The notes beneath the pieces are model-generated. The model did no database searches and was not told the origin of the DNA. It saw nothing but the letters and a program-made list of their open reading frames with translations. Of a stretch of 64,000 bases of DNA, positions 17,808-27,580 are shown piece by piece. Location: assembly GCF_001580025.1 (NCBI RefSeq), contig NZ_LSZO01000211.1, forward strand, positions 1 through 64,000, written 5' to 3'. The translations under genes were made by a program, and so were the position numbers. Position 1 is the first letter of the stretch, and every line of letters starts with the position of its first letter. Origin of the DNA: Ventosimonas gracilis (GTDB lineage: Bacteria; Pseudomonadota; Gammaproteobacteria; Pseudomonadales; Pseudomonadaceae).

Positions 17808-18962
17808 TTATTTTTCCATCAGAGCGGCCAGTGCGGGCAGGGTTTTGCCTTCGACAAATTCCAAAAACGCGCCGCCGCCGGTGGATATGTAGGACATTTG
17901 CGCGGCTACGCCGAATTTGTCGATAGCCGCCAAGGTATCGCCGCCACCCGCGATGGAAAACGCGCGGCTTTCGGCAATGGCGGTGGCCAGCGTGCGTGTG
18001 CCGCTGCTAAAGGCAGCCCACTCGAACACGCCGACCGGGCCGTTCCACAAAATGGTGCCGCTGTCTTTTAACAGGCCAGCAAAGTGCACGGCGGTTTTTG
18101 GGCCTATATCCAAAATCATCTCGTCATCGGCCACTTTGTCGATGGATTTGACCTTGGGCGCTGCGTCTTCAACCAAGGCTTTGGCGACCACGACATCAAT
18201 CGGCAGCGGGATATTGACCTTGACGGCAATACGGCGGGCAGCATCGATTAAATCCGCTTCGTACAACGACTGGCCGACGGTAAAGCCGGCGGAGGCCAAA
18301 AAGCAATTGGCAATGCCGCCGCCGACAATCAATTGGTCGCAGCGCTCGCTTAACGCATTGAGTACCGCCAGTTTGCTGGAGACTTTCGAGCCGCCGACGA
18401 TGGCGGTCAGTGGCCGCGTCGGATTATCCAGCGCTTTGCCCAAGGCGTTAAGTTCCGCCGCAAGTAAGGGCCCTGCGCAGGCGACCTTGGCAAACTTGGC
18501 AACGCCCACGGTGGAAGCCTCGCTGCGGTGCGCCGTGCCAAAGGCATCCATAACAAAGACATCACAGAGGCTGGCGTAACGCTGCGCAAGGGTATCGTCG
18601 TTGGTTTTTTCACCGATGTTAAAGCGCACGTTTTCCAGCAGTGCGACTTCTCCTGCTTGGATAGTCACGCCATCTAAATAATCGCGCAGCAGCGGCACCG
18701 GACGTTTCAGCGCAGCGCTTAGCCAATCGGCGACCGGCGCAAGGCTTAAGTGTTCATCGAATTGCCCTTCGCTGGGTCTGCCCAGATGTGAGCAGAGCAG
18801 CAGCGCCGCACCTTTATCAAGCGCCAGACGAATACCGGGCAGGGCGGCTTCGAGCCTTGCGGCGCTGGTAATGGCTCCATCCTTGAGCGGCACGTTGAAA
18901 TCTTCCCTAATTAATACAGATTTACCTGCAAGGTCAATGTCTTGCATATGTAATAGGGTCAT
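17808..18962 (-). CDS. pgk: Phosphoglycerate kinase
   Basis: Transfers phosphate between 1,3-bisphosphoglycerate and ADP in glycolysis/gluconeogenesis. Substrate motif [14 protein letters not shown] near the N-terminus, then SHLGRPSEG, the hinge region [13 protein letters not shown] and the nucleotide site [16 protein letters not shown]. 384 residues. The start abuts the epd stop with no gap (a second in-frame ATG lies five codons in). The operon order tkt-epd-pgk matches Pseudomonas, but the fructose-bisphosphate aldolase gene that normally follows is absent. Confidence 0.97.
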   Translation of the reverse strand: MTLLHMQDIDLAGKSVLIREDFNVPLKDGAITSAARLEAALPGIRLALDKGAALLLCSHLGRPSEGQFDEHLSLAPVADWLSAALKRPVPLLRDYLDGVTIQAGEVALLENVRFNIGEKTNDDTLAQRYASLCDVFVMDAFGTAHRSEASTVGVAKFAKVACAGPLLAAELNALGKALDNPTRPLTAIVGGSKVSSKLAVLNALSERCDQLIVGGGIANCFLASAGFTVGQSLYEADLIDAARRIAVKVNIPLPIDVVVAKALVEDAAPKVKSIDKVADDEMILDIGPKTAVHFAGLLKDSGTILWNGPVGVFEWAAFSSGTRTLATAIAESRAFSIAGGGDTLAAIDKFGVAAQMSYISTGGGAFLEFVEGKTLPALAALMEK

Positions 18963-20021
18963 TTATGGAGCGTCCTGGGCAGATAAGGAATAAGCCAGAT
19001 GCAGCCAATAAGCGCTGACATCCAGCATGCGGTTGGCAAAACCCCATTCGTTGTCAAACCAAGCGAGCAGATTAATTAACTGCGCACCGCTGGCGCTGGT
19101 TTGGCTGCCATCGACTATGGCGGAATGGGGGTCGTGGTTAAAATCAAAGCTTGCGTGGGGCAGTTCGGTGTAGGCCACCAGGCCATTTAACTCGTTCGCG
19201 GCGGCTTTGTGCAAAATCTGATTGACTTCTGCCGCACTGGTTTTGCGCCGCGTTTGGATATGAATATCCAGCGCCGACACATTAAGCGTCGGCACGCGCA
19301 TGGCTTTGGCTTGCACGCGGCCAGCAAGCTCGGGCAGTAATCGCTCAATCCCGCGCGAAAGCTCGGTGGCTACCGGAATAACCGACTGAAAGGCCGAACG
19401 GGTACGACGTAAATCCTGATGATGGTAAGCGTCAATCAGCGGCTGGTCGTTCATCGCCGAATGAATGGTGGTGATGGAGACATAATCAATGCCGATGGTT
19501 CGATTGAGCAGCCAAAGTAGCGGTACGCTGCAATTGGTGGTGCAGGAGGCGTTGGAAACCAGCCGCTCGTCGCCGCTTAGCTGCTGCTGGTTAATGCCGT
19601 AGACTATGGTGGCATCGACCGCTTCTGCACTGACCATCGGCTGCGAGAACAGCACGCGTGGCGCTCCCGCGTGTAAAAAGCGCATAGCTTGTTCGCGGCT
19701 TGGGTATTGGCCTGAGCATTCCAGCAGCAGGTCGATACCGAGCGCCGCCCAATCAATGGCTTCCGGCGCTTTTGCTGAAAATACTTGGATCGCTTTGCCG
19801 TCAATAAGCAGCCTGCTGTTATCGGCACCGATATGCGCCGGAAAGCGCCCGTGGGTGGAGTCAAAACGGGTTAAGTATTCAAGGCTTTCGAGATGGGCCA
19901 GTTCATTGATGGCAACAATTTCCAGCTCGTTGTTTTGCCCCGCTTGTTTGCGTTCGTGCAGCGCCCGCAGCACGCAGCGGCCAATGCGACCATAGCCGTT
20001 AATGGCGAGCTTAAACGGCAT
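18963..20021 (-). CDS. epd: Erythrose-4-phosphate dehydrogenase (GAPDH family)
   Basis: Oxidises erythrose-4-phosphate to 4-phosphoerythronate for PLP synthesis. NAD-binding [15 protein letters not shown], catalytic cysteine in [12 protein letters not shown], and the C-terminal [13 protein letters not shown]. The position between tkt and pgk and the 352-residue length favour Epd over glycolytic Gap. It could also act as a GAPDH, which sequence cannot exclude. It overlaps the tkt stop by 11 bp, so the two are translationally coupled. Confidence 0.88.
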   Translation of the reverse strand: MPFKLAINGYGRIGRCVLRALHERKQAGQNNELEIVAINELAHLESLEYLTRFDSTHGRFPAHIGADNSRLLIDGKAIQVFSAKAPEAIDWAALGIDLLLECSGQYPSREQAMRFLHAGAPRVLFSQPMVSAEAVDATIVYGINQQQLSGDERLVSNASCTTNCSVPLLWLLNRTIGIDYVSITTIHSAMNDQPLIDAYHHQDLRRTRSAFQSVIPVATELSRGIERLLPELAGRVQAKAMRVPTLNVSALDIHIQTRRKTSAAEVNQILHKAAANELNGLVAYTELPHASFDFNHDPHSAIVDGSQTSASGAQLINLLAWFDNEWGFANRMLDVSAYWLHLAYSLSAQDAP

Positions 20022-22026
20022 GGGTGGACTGCATCAGCAGGTCTTCTGCAACCTTAACTACCTTTTCGGCGGTAAAACCAAAGTGCTCAAACAGCGCCTG
20101 TGCCGGTGCGGATTCGCCAAAGCCTTGCATGCCGATAACCCGCCCATCAAGACCTACGTACTTGTACCAAAAATCGCTATGTGCCGCTTCAATGGCGATA
20201 CGTGTGCGCATAGCAGGCGGCAGTACGCTGTCGCGCCAGGTTTTGTCTTGGCGCTCAAACACTTCCAGGCAGGGCAGCGAGATGACGCGCACGCGCCTTC
20301 CCTGGGCGTGCAGTTTTTCCTGCGCACAGAGGGCGAGCGCGACTTCTGAACCTGTTGCCAGCAGTAGCAGTTCAGGCGTGCCTTGGCAATCGCTCAAGAT
20401 ATAGCCGCCGCGTTTGACCTCAGCAAGCTGTGCTTCGTCGCGTTTTTGGTGCGGCAGATTTTGCCGACTGAAGACCAAGGCAGACGGGCCATCCTTGCGC
20501 TGTAGCGCCGCTTGCCAGGCCACGGCAGATTCCACGGCATCGGCCGGTCGCCAAGTATCCAGGTAGGGCGTGCTGCGCAGGCTGGCGAGCTGTTCAATGG
20601 GCTGATGGGTGGGGCCGTCTTCGCCCAAACCGATGGAATCATGGGTCAATACATAAATGACGCGCTGTCGCATCAGCGCGGACAGGCGCACGGCGTTGCG
20701 CATGTAGTCCAAAAACACCAAAAAAGTCGCGCCGTAAGGAATAAAACCACCGTGCAGGGCAAGGCCGTTCATGATGGCAGCCATGCCAAATTCGCGTACG
20801 CCGTAGTGCAGGTAGTTGCCGGTCGCGTCCGCCGCCGTTATCGCTTGACTGCCAGGCCAAAGGGTGAGGTTGGAACCGGCCAGATCCGCCGAACCGCCCA
20901 AGAGTTCCGGCAGTAATGGGCCGAAAGCTGCCAGTGCGTTTTGGCTGGCTTTGCGGCTGGCGATGCTTTCACCTTTGACGGCGACTTCAGCGGTATAGGC
21001 CGCGGCTTTGGCGGCAAAGTCTTCCGGTAAATCACCTTGTATGCGGCGCTTAAATTCATTCGCCAACTCGGGATATTCGGCCGCATAGGCGGCAAAACGC
21101 TGATTCCAGTCGGCTTCGCGTTCGGCTCCGGCTTTTTGGGCATTCCACTGCTCAAGGATGTCTTCCGGGATTAAAAAAGGTGGGTGCGGCCAGTTCAGCG
21201 CCTTGCGGGTGGCGGCAATTTCAGTTTCGCCCAGCGGTGCGCCGTGGCATTGCTCTTTGCCTTGTTTATTGGGCGAGCCAAAGCCGATGGTGGTTTCGCA
21301 GCAAATGAGCGTTGGGCGGCTGGGCGTTTTTTGTGCGGTATCCAGCGCTGTTTTGATTTCATCGGCATCGTGACCATTGACATGGCGGATGACCTGCCAG
21401 CCGTAGGCTTCAAAACGCTGCGCGGTATCGTCGGTAAACCAGCCTTCGACTTCACCGTCGATGGAAATGCCGTTGTCGTCGTACAGCACAATCAGCTTGC
21501 CCAAGCCTAAGGTGCCGGCCAGCGAGCAAACTTCGTGCGAGATGCCTTCCATCAGGCAACCGTCACCGACAAAGGCGTAAGTGTAGTGATTGACGATCTC
21601 GTGTCCGTCACGGTTGAACTGTGCGGCGAGGGTTTTTTCCGCAATCGCCATGCCGATTGCATTGGCAATGCCTTGTCCCAGCGGGCCGGTGGTGGTTTCG
21701 ACTCCGGGCGTTTGTCCGTATTCGGGATGGCCTGGGGTTTTGCTGTGCAACTGGCGAAAATCTTGTAAATCGTCCAGCGATAAATCATAGCCAGAAAGAT
21801 ACAGCAAGGCGTAGAGCAGCATGGAGGCGTGGCCGTTGGACAGTACAAAGCGGTCGCGGTCTGCCCAACTCGGGTTGGCCGGATTGTGCTTTAAGTAATC
21901 ACGCCAAAGGACTTCAGCCATGTCGGCCATCCCAAGAGGCGCACCCGGATGGCCGCTACTTGCTTTCTCAACGGCATCCATACAAAGAGCACGAACCGCA
22001 TTGGCGCGATCACGACGGCTTACCAT
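20011..22026 (-). CDS. tktA: Transketolase
   Basis: A ThDP enzyme moving two-carbon units in the pentose phosphate pathway. Visible are [17 protein letters not shown] at the N-terminus, the ThDP motif [18 protein letters not shown] with downstream [16 protein letters not shown] and the C-terminal [10 protein letters not shown]. 671 residues, normal length. It heads the tkt-epd-pgk operon and has its promoter in 22027-22145, where I see only an AT-rich stretch. Confidence 0.97.
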   Translation of the reverse strand: MVSRRDRANAVRALCMDAVEKASSGHPGAPLGMADMAEVLWRDYLKHNPANPSWADRDRFVLSNGHASMLLYALLYLSGYDLSLDDLQDFRQLHSKTPGHPEYGQTPGVETTTGPLGQGIANAIGMAIAEKTLAAQFNRDGHEIVNHYTYAFVGDGCLMEGISHEVCSLAGTLGLGKLIVLYDDNGISIDGEVEGWFTDDTAQRFEAYGWQVIRHVNGHDADEIKTALDTAQKTPSRPTLICCETTIGFGSPNKQGKEQCHGAPLGETEIAATRKALNWPHPPFLIPEDILEQWNAQKAGAEREADWNQRFAAYAAEYPELANEFKRRIQGDLPEDFAAKAAAYTAEVAVKGESIASRKASQNALAAFGPLLPELLGGSADLAGSNLTLWPGSQAITAADATGNYLHYGVREFGMAAIMNGLALHGGFIPYGATFLVFLDYMRNAVRLSALMRQRVIYVLTHDSIGLGEDGPTHQPIEQLASLRSTPYLDTWRPADAVESAVAWQAALQRKDGPSALVFSRQNLPHQKRDEAQLAEVKRGGYILSDCQGTPELLLLATGSEVALALCAQEKLHAQGRRVRVISLPCLEVFERQDKTWRDSVLPPAMRTRIAIEAAHSDFWYKYVGLDGRVIGMQGFGESAPAQALFEHFGFTAEKVVKVAEDLLMQSTHAV

Positions 22027-22146
22027 GACAAGACTCCTTAGGCGAATACGGTATTTTTAATAGAAAATAGTGTTTATTTTCACTTAAGTGTGTAGTCAAG
22101 GGCAATGCGCGGTGGTCTTTAAAGCGAATCATTTGGCGCTTAAACA

Positions 22147-22178
22147 ACAAACCCGGGCAAAAAGCCCGGGGTTTGTGG
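22147..22178 (-). terminator. Terminator of the Yip1-family gene
   Basis: CAAACCCGGGC and GCCCGGGGTTTG form a strong stem around AAAAA, about 15-40 bp past the Yip1 stop. The T-rich tail on the minus strand is GTTTGTTGTTT. Confidence 0.75.
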
Positions 22179-22190
22179 ACGGATCCCGTT

Positions 22191-22790
22191 TTAATAGCGG
22201 TATACCGGGCCTGCGCCGATGCTCCAAATCACTACGGTCAAGGCAATAATGGCCACCAGCGTGACCAAGCCTACGGCGAGTACCGAGCTGGAAAACAAAA
22301 AGCCTTCCTCTTTGGGAATATTCATAAAGGTAGGAATACCCACATACAGCAGGTAGATCGTGTAACAGATGGAAGCCGTGCCGACAATCATCGCCAGCCA
22401 CAAATTGGGATAGAGCGCGGCCAATCCGCCGATAAACAGCGGCGTTGCCGTATAAGCAGCAAACACGATGCAACGGGCGAGGCTGGGCGAGGCATCGTAG
22501 GTGCGCGCCAGCCAGTGGATAAAACCGCCCATCACCGCAACCCCTGCCAGCATGGTCAAGTAAGACATAATCACCATACTCAGCGCACTGCTTTCAATCA
22601 GTGTCACCGGTGCACCGCCGCCGATACTCCAGCCGACCCGCGTGGTGCCGATATAGGCACAAATCGCCGGAATGGCGGCGAGCAGCAGTACGTGGGTGAG
22701 ATAGATATGGCTGATGGATTCTTCTTCACCGCGGATTTCTTGCCATTCTTGGTCAGGATGGGTAAACAACCCAACAACATGATGGATCAT
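22191..22790 (-). CDS. Yip1/YIF1-domain inner membrane protein
   Basis: 199 residues with about five or six membrane segments (HVLLLAAIPAICAYI, IVFAAYTATPLFIGGLAA, VLAVGLVTLVAIIALTVV). The N-terminus MIHHVVGLFTHPDQEW is characteristic of the bacterial Yip1-domain family (YohC-like). Function is unknown. ATG 22790 has GGAGT 8 nt upstream; the frame open beyond it is not family-like. Divergent from ttcA. Confidence 0.85.
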   Translation of the reverse strand: MIHHVVGLFTHPDQEWQEIRGEEESISHIYLTHVLLLAAIPAICAYIGTTRVGWSIGGGAPVTLIESSALSMVIMSYLTMLAGVAVMGGFIHWLARTYDASPSLARCIVFAAYTATPLFIGGLAALYPNLWLAMIVGTASICYTIYLLYVGIPTFMNIPKEEGFLFSSSVLAVGLVTLVAIIALTVVIWSIGAGPVYRY

Positions 22791-22956
22791 GTTTGAAACT
22801 CCTTTTTTGTCCCTTGTTATCTGGCTTAAGTGACAGCGTTGATGCCGGCACCGGCCTGCTGACAGCTTTTCGGTCTGCGACCTTGTGACGCAGTATAGAC
22901 CCTGTGGCAAGTAATTTTCACTAAAATGCGCCACTTTTATTGAGCCAGGTTAAACA

Positions 22957-23781
22957 GTGGGCGATTTTTCGGTGAGTCAGAACAAATTGCAAAAGCGCAT
23001 TCGTCGCCAAGTCTCGCAGGCGATTAGCGACTTCAAGATGATTGAAGACGGCGACAAGGTGATGGTTTGCCTATCCGGCGGCAAGGACAGTTACAGCATG
23101 CTGGATGTGCTGCTGTATTTGCAGAAAATAGCGCCGATCCGCTTTGAACTGGTTGCGGTTAATCTGGATCAAAAGCAGCCGGGCTTTCCCGAACAGGTAC
23201 TGCCACAGTATTTAGAGGCACTCGGCGTGCCTTGGCATGTGATTGAAAAAGACACTTATTCCATCGTTCAGGAAAAAATCCCGCAAGGCAAAACCACCTG
23301 CTCGCTCTGTTCAAGGCTGCGCCGTGGCACGCTGTATGACTTTGCCGAGCAGATCGGTGCGAGCAAACTGGCGCTCGGCCATCATCGTGACGATATTCTG
23401 GAAACCTTCTTTTTAAATCTGTTTTACGGCGGCAGGTTAAAGGCCATGCCGCCCAAGCTGTTATCCGACGATGGCCGTAACCTGTTAATTCGTCCGCTCG
23501 CTTATTGCAGTGAAAAAGACATCCAAGCTTATGCGACGCTTAAACAGTTCCCGATTATTCCCTGCAATCTGTGTGGCTCGCAGGAGAATCTACAAAGACA
23601 AGTCATTAAGACGATGTTGCAGGATTGGGAGCGCACCTCCCCAGGGCGCACGGAGATTATGTTTCGCGCCCTGCAAAATGTGGCGCCCTCGCAATTGGCC
23701 GACCGTGAATTATTTGATTTTGTTAATCTGCGCAAAGAAACTAAAAGCACCGCGCCGCTATTAAAACTGGTCAATCTTTAA
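22957..23781 (+). CDS. ttcA: tRNA-cytidine(32) 2-sulfurtransferase
   Basis: An iron-sulfur enzyme that thiolates C32 of certain tRNAs. PP-loop [19 protein letters not shown], the [16 protein letters not shown] cysteine pair, [21 protein letters not shown], and a third cysteine at [12 protein letters not shown]. 274 residues. GTG start at 22957; a second GTG at 22972 is also possible. Confidence 0.96.
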   Translation: MGDFSVSQNKLQKRIRRQVSQAISDFKMIEDGDKVMVCLSGGKDSYSMLDVLLYLQKIAPIRFELVAVNLDQKQPGFPEQVLPQYLEALGVPWHVIEKDTYSIVQEKIPQGKTTCSLCSRLRRGTLYDFAEQIGASKLALGHHRDDILETFFLNLFYGGRLKAMPPKLLSDDGRNLLIRPLAYCSEKDIQAYATLKQFPIIPCNLCGSQENLQRQVIKTMLQDWERTSPGRTEIMFRALQNVAPSQLADRELFDFVNLRKETKSTAPLLKLVNL

Positions 23782-23850
23782 ATTCAAGCGCTTGCACTTG
23801 GCAGTTATTGGCGGCAAGCTCGATTGAGTTTGGTTTTTGAGGAAGTTGCC

Positions 23851-24378
23851 GTGTCATTAAAGAGGATAGTCAGAAGACTGCAACTGGCCTGTTTGTTGTT
23901 TGGCGGGCTGCTATTAGGCTGCCAATCGACACCCGTCACTGCGCCGCAGACAACGGCGGTTTCGTCTAAACCCACGGTTTCGACCCGGGCGAGCCATTTG
24001 CGTGGCGAGGTATTGTTGCAAGCCTTGGGATTGGTTGGCACGCCTTATCGATACGGAGGCAATACGCCGGGGGGTGGCTTTGATTGCAGCGGACTGATTG
24101 GTTACGTATTTCGCCAGGCGGTGGGCATCTCGCTGCCGCGCACGACCGGCGGATTGATGTCCATGTCTGTGCCACGGGTTAAGCGCAGCGCCTTGGAAGT
24201 AGGCGATTTAGTGTTTTTTGCCACCAATGGCGGCAAAAAAGTAAGCCATGCCGGTATTTACAGCGGTGATGGCCGTTTTGTGCACGCACCCTCTTCCGGC
24301 GGCACGGTGCGGATGGATTATTTGAGTGATCGCTATTGGAGCAAGCGTTATTTGGGTGCCAATCGGGTTTTGCCCTAG
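23851..24378 (+). CDS. NlpC/P60 family lipoprotein peptidase
   Basis: A lipoprotein signal ending LLGC is followed by a short linker and an NlpC/P60 domain. Catalytic cysteine in GGGFDCSGLIGYVF, histidine in KVSHAGIYSGDGRFVH. Such enzymes cleave gamma-D-Glu to meso-DAP links in the cell wall, as in MepS-type endopeptidases. 175 residues from GTG 23851, chosen for its SD GAGGAA and lipobox spacing. Its last 4 bp overlap the convergent cpdA end. Confidence 0.92.
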   Translation: MSLKRIVRRLQLACLLFGGLLLGCQSTPVTAPQTTAVSSKPTVSTRASHLRGEVLLQALGLVGTPYRYGGNTPGGGFDCSGLIGYVFRQAVGISLPRTTGGLMSMSVPRVKRSALEVGDLVFFATNGGKKVSHAGIYSGDGRFVHAPSSGGTVRMDYLSDRYWSKRYLGANRVLP

Positions 24379-25172
24379 TAGCCTTGCCCGCTTAAATCAA
24401 TACTGTGACAAATAGCGCTGTCGATACGGGAAATGCCGCTTTCGATTTGTCCATCCTGATGCAATCTAAGCCAGCGATAACCGGGTGCTTCAACGCTGAC
24501 ATTAAAATCTTCACTTTGCGCGGCAAATTGAATGCAGCAAGAAGGCGAACCGAGCAAATGCAGCTTGCCGCGTTTTTGCGCAAACGGCTGATGCACATGT
24601 CCCCAAAGCAATACACGCACTTGCGTGAAGCGGTCAAGCAAGGCGAACAAGGCATCGGCATTGCGCAGGCTAATGGGGCTAAGCCAAGCACAACCGACAT
24701 CAACCGGATGATGATGCAGGGCAATCAGGCAGTGCCTCGTGGGCGCTTCGTTTAATGCGCGCTCAAGGAGCGTTAATTGTTCGTCTTGCAGCCAGCCATA
24801 AGCCTCATTTGGCACAGAGGAGTTGAGCAGGATAATCCGCCAATGGCCGATGTCCGTGACCGCTTCCAGCCGATCCGTTTCTGCACAGGCTTGTTGCAGG
24901 GTTTGCAGACAATCATGGTTGCCCGCCGTCCAGCGTGCGTTAGCGCAAAGTGGCGCGGTTATCTGCGCAAAGCGCTGATAGGCGCCAAGGCTGCCATCTT
25001 GCGCGAGGTCGCCGGTAGCGAGCAATAGGTCAATTTGCGGCTGTTCCTTGCCTACTAATTCGACCACCTGTTGCAGACTGTCTGTCGTGGCAAGCCCCAG
25101 CAAGCGCCCGTCCTCTTCTGCAAACAGGTGCGGGTCGGTCAGTTGCACCAGTAGTAGCGGTTGGGTAGACAT
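24375..25172 (-). CDS. cpdA: 3',5'-cyclic-AMP phosphodiesterase CpdA
   Basis: A calcineurin-like metallophosphoesterase that hydrolyses cAMP. Metal-site motifs in order: QLTDPHL, ATGDLAQDG, TAGNHD, LHHHPVDVG and WGHVHQPF. About 265 residues from ATG 25172 (a TTG at 25181 is less likely). It follows nudF and yqiB closely on the same strand, the conserved nudF-yqiB-cpdA order of Pseudomonas and E. coli. Confidence 0.93.
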   Translation of the reverse strand: MSTQPLLLVQLTDPHLFAEEDGRLLGLATTDSLQQVVELVGKEQPQIDLLLATGDLAQDGSLGAYQRFAQITAPLCANARWTAGNHDCLQTLQQACAETDRLEAVTDIGHWRIILLNSSVPNEAYGWLQDEQLTLLERALNEAPTRHCLIALHHHPVDVGCAWLSPISLRNADALFALLDRFTQVRVLLWGHVHQPFAQKRGKLHLLGSPSCCIQFAAQSEDFNVSVEAPGYRWLRLHQDGQIESGISRIDSAICHSIDLSGQGY

Positions 25173-25177
25173 AGTGC

Positions 25178-25630
25178 TCAAACCGGCAGCGGCTGATGCC
25201 CTATCGCCAAGCAGTGATTAAGACATTGGCCGAGAAAGCCGTTCAGTTGGCTTTTTTCATCCGGCTGGTGCATGGCGGGGTTGGGGTAGGGATAGCGGCT
25301 GGCTAGTGAATGGTGACTTTGTGCAGTAATCACTTCTGCCAAGCGCAAATCGTGGTAGACGCGCACCACCAAGGCCGGTAGATGCAGCCAAGTGCCGCTG
25401 TAATCGTGGGTAAGCTGCACACTGGACGTCCACGGGCAGACTTCCAGCACTTGGAAATGCAGCACACCCCAATCATGGCACCCATGTGTCAACGCAATGG
25501 GCTTGCTGCTGCCGATTTGCCGTATTTGCGGCAGCAGTCGTATGAGATGGACATAGTTGAGCGCACACTGCGCCTGTAGCGAAGCCAAGTTAAAGCGGCG
25601 TAGGCGGCGCGCCGTCAAGGTTACAGCCAC
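25178..25630 (-). CDS. yqiB: DUF1249 protein YqiB
   Basis: A small cytosolic protein of unknown function, conserved between nudF and cpdA. The N-terminal RRFNLASLQAQCALNYVHLI, the central HDYSGTWLHLPALVVRVYHD and the LAEVITAQSHHSLASRYPYP segment fit DUF1249. The start is uncertain: GTG 25630 overlaps the nudF stop by 10 bp, TTG 25618 is another option. Longer frames run into nudF. Confidence 0.85.
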   Translation of the reverse strand: MAVTLTARRLRRFNLASLQAQCALNYVHLIRLLPQIRQIGSSKPIALTHGCHDWGVLHFQVLEVCPWTSSVQLTHDYSGTWLHLPALVVRVYHDLRLAEVITAQSHHSLASRYPYPNPAMHQPDEKSQLNGFLGQCLNHCLAIGHQPLPV

Positions 25631-26229
25631 TTTGCCCGAACCTGATCGCGGTTCAGCGCGAGCCAAGACAGTGCTATCAAGCTAGCGGCGTTGTTAATGC
25701 GCCCATCGCTACAGGCTTGCAGTGCACCGGCGAGCGGCAGAACATGCACGCGAATATCTTCGCCTTCTTCCACCAGCCCATGTACCCCGCCGGCACCGCG
25801 GCTGTCGCAGCGCCCAACAAACAGATGCACCCGTTCATCACTGCCGCCAGGTGATGGGTAGTAGCAATGCAAAGACCAGAGTTCGCTTAAAGTAAGCCCG
25901 GCTTCTTCGATGGCTTCACGGCGCGCGACCGCTTCGGGCGTCTCATGGGTATCAATAAGCCCGGCGACCAATTCCAAGAGCCAAGGATTTTCGCTTTTCT
26001 CCAATGTGCCGATACGAAACTGCTCAACCAGCACTACAGCGTCTTGGAGCGGGTCATAGGGCAGCACGCAGACCGCATCGGGACGGACAAACAGCTCTCG
26101 CGTTAAAAGCGGCCCCATGCCCCCGGCAAACTGCTGATGACGCAAACGCAGTCGGTCAAGCCGATAAAACCCTTCAAAGCAGGTTTTTCGTTCGATAATG
26201 TCTACCTGGTAAATTTGCGACCTGTTCAT
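25621..26229 (-). CDS. nudF: ADP-ribose pyrophosphatase (Nudix)
   Basis: Hydrolyses ADP-ribose to AMP and ribose-5-phosphate. The Nudix box is complete: GLIDTHETPEAVARREAIEE followed by AGL. The preceding ENPWLLELVAGL and QFRIGTL are typical of NudF. About 202 residues from ATG 26229, which has a weak ribosome site; a TTG at 26256 would add nine residues. First gene of nudF-yqiB-cpdA. In Pseudomonas thiC with a TPP riboswitch lies upstream; here accessory DNA does. Confidence 0.93.
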   Translation of the reverse strand: MNRSQIYQVDIIERKTCFEGFYRLDRLRLRHQQFAGGMGPLLTRELFVRPDAVCVLPYDPLQDAVVLVEQFRIGTLEKSENPWLLELVAGLIDTHETPEAVARREAIEEAGLTLSELWSLHCYYPSPGGSDERVHLFVGRCDSRGAGGVHGLVEEGEDIRVHVLPLAGALQACSDGRINNAASLIALSWLALNRDQVRAKWL

Positions 26230-26361
26230 AGGATTGGGCTGGCCTACTGTGAGCAAGAGTCGATTTTGCCCTATTTTTAATAGACAAACAAAACCCCGTC
26301 GGCATAAAACCGGTGAGGGCTGTCAGTTGCAGGTTATTTTTACCGGCCGTTTTGATTATCT

Positions 26362-26601
26362 TTAACTACTTTGATATTGCCGAGTATATTCGGCGCAAAT
26401 GATGCGTGAATGTTCGCCTTTGCCTCGGCTGTCTTCAATATAAATATCGCCATGAGCGGTTTTTATTTTATTGTTCTGATAAATAACATCAGGAATAGAT
26501 GATCCTTGCAAATTGGTAGTTACTCTTACTGGAAAAGCGTTATTAGAGCCTGTTTGCGATCTAAAGAGTATCTGGTCTTTTTGGCGGATGAGCAGAATAG
26601 G
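26362..26601 (-). pseudogene. 3' fragment of an unrecognised gene, cut by transposase DNA
   Basis: An uninterrupted frame of about 78 codons ends at TAA (26362-26364). It begins with no start codon exactly where the transposase remnant on the other strand starts (about 26588). Readable parts: LLIRQKDQILFRSQ, VRVTTNLQGSSIPDVIYQNN, GDIYIEDSRGKGEHSRIICA. Composition is polar and AT-richer than the neighbourhood. I do not recognise the family. It is probably the tail of a gene disrupted by insertion. The rest of 26230-26361 holds no gene. Confidence 0.45.
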
Positions 26602-26870
26602 TTATCCCAGCGACACTCGCCGCGCCCAATTTGAGTTGATTTGTCCATTGTTGGAGCAGGCACGCGGTGCTATATGTGTTGCGCACGGGTTGCAGTGGCG
26701 GGCGTTGCCGCGTGATTTTCCCAAATGGAGCACGGTGTACCCCTATTTTGCCAAGTGCAATGCGCCGCGTGATGGGGGTAGCCGGGGTAGTCTGCTGGAG
26801 CAGGCATTAAAAATCAGGTTGTCGCGACAGGGGCGCAACATATGCAGCACGTTCTTGATTGTGGACGGCG
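26588..26870 (+). pseudogene. IS5-family transposase remnant (internally deleted)
   Basis: MSRIGYPSDTRRAQFELICP, then LQWRALPRDFPKWSTVYPYF, then LLEQALKIRLSRQGRN and TFLIVDGGKR follow the order of IS5/IS402-group transposases. About 30 residues are missing after the first block, and everything past the VD that should carry the catalytic DDE region is gone. Not functional. No terminal inverted repeats recognised. Confidence 0.75.
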
Positions 26871-26879
26871 GCAAGCGCC

Positions 26880-26978
26880 CAATGGCGCAATCTTGCCGAC
26901 CAGATCAGGCCGAAGGTGCCGAAACTCGCAAGGCTGATGGGTGGTGCCGAACAGGATGTGCTCGCCTATATGTATTGA
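26880..26978 (+). pseudogene. IS256-family (mutator type) transposase fragment
   Basis: In a different frame from the IS5 remnant, WRNLADQIRPKVPKLARLMG followed by GAEQDVLAYM and a TGA stop matches the C-terminal part of IS256-type transposases (PKLA..., then A.EDVLAYM). Only about 30 codons survive. It abuts the leader-distal end of the CRISPR array. Confidence 0.65.
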
Positions 26979-27006
26979 AAGCCCGCTCTACCCGCTAGCC
27001 GAGCAA

Positions 27007-27306
27007 GTTTTAATCCACGCGCCCGTGTAGGGCGCGACCCCAACAGATGCGCAACTTCCACCGGCAACGCCGTGTTTCAATCCACGCGCCCGCGTAGGGC
27101 GCGACAAGGCTACAGCGGTCGCCGCGGCGCGGATGCGGTTGTTTCAATCCACGCGCCCGCGTAGGGCGCGACTTGCTGCCGCGAACGAGCTTGCGGACAA
27201 GTTGGAGGTTTCAATCCACGCGCCCGCGTAGGGCGCGACCCGGGCATGCAGTGATGGCCGCGCATCGGCGTCTTGTTTCAATCCACGCGCCCGCGTAGGG
27301 CGCGAC
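27007..27306 (-). CRISPR. Type I-C CRISPR array, five 32-bp repeats and four 35-bp spacers
   Basis: Repeats lie at 27007-27038, 27074-27105, 27141-27172, 27208-27239 and 27275-27306; every spacer is exactly 35 bp. On the plus strand the repeat starts GTTTCAATCCACGCGCCCGC and ends TAGGGCGCGAC. The minus-strand end GGATTGAAAC is the usual crRNA 5' handle, so transcription is leftward, like the cas genes. The first repeat (27007) has two changes, as expected for the old leader-distal end. The leader is to the right. Confidence 0.98.
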
Positions 27307-27480
27307 TGCCCCTATGATAACTGTTTGTGTAATCTAAGAAACTGGAGCCAGTTTCGCGAATGTGGGTGTCATCGCGCAAAGATTCGATGGGATTCGACTG
27401 GATACGCTCTGAAGTTAAATTGGAATCAATGACTTATGTGCGCGCGAACCTGCCAGGGTTATGCAGGGCGCTTGGGGTTC
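27307..27480 (-). promoter_or_regulatory. CRISPR leader region
   Basis: Adjoins the intact repeat at 27275-27306 on the cas side, which is where the leader of a leftward array belongs. It holds a short perfect palindrome, GAAACTGG-AG-CCAGTTTC (27338-27355), 31 bp from the last repeat. No gene is convincing here. Exact leader limits are unknown. Confidence 0.6.
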
Positions 27481-27483
27481 GCG

Positions 27484-27508
27484 TTTTGACATCCTCCCTT
27501 GCTAAAGA
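27484..27508. mobile_element. Possible IS200/IS605-type end remnant
   Basis: TTTTGACATCCTCCCTTGCT followed by AAAG resembles the terminal hairpin region of IS200/IS605 elements (TTTTGACATCCTCCC...CTAAAG), but the hairpin is incomplete and no transposase accompanies it. Confidence 0.3.
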
Positions 27509-27580
27509 GCCTGTCGCGAAAGCCTCCGTCGCTATACTGGCCGTTGTTGTCTTCGTCAGCACAGAGAGATCACCCGTCGA

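Noticed and set aside
26230-26361. TPP riboswitch, expected next to nudF because thiC lies there in Pseudomonas
   Set aside because: No conserved thi-box core (CTGAGA ... ACCTGATC) is visible and there is no thiC.
27039-27274. Self-targeting by the four spacers
   Set aside because: No spacer match was seen elsewhere in this window by reading; a full genome search is needed.
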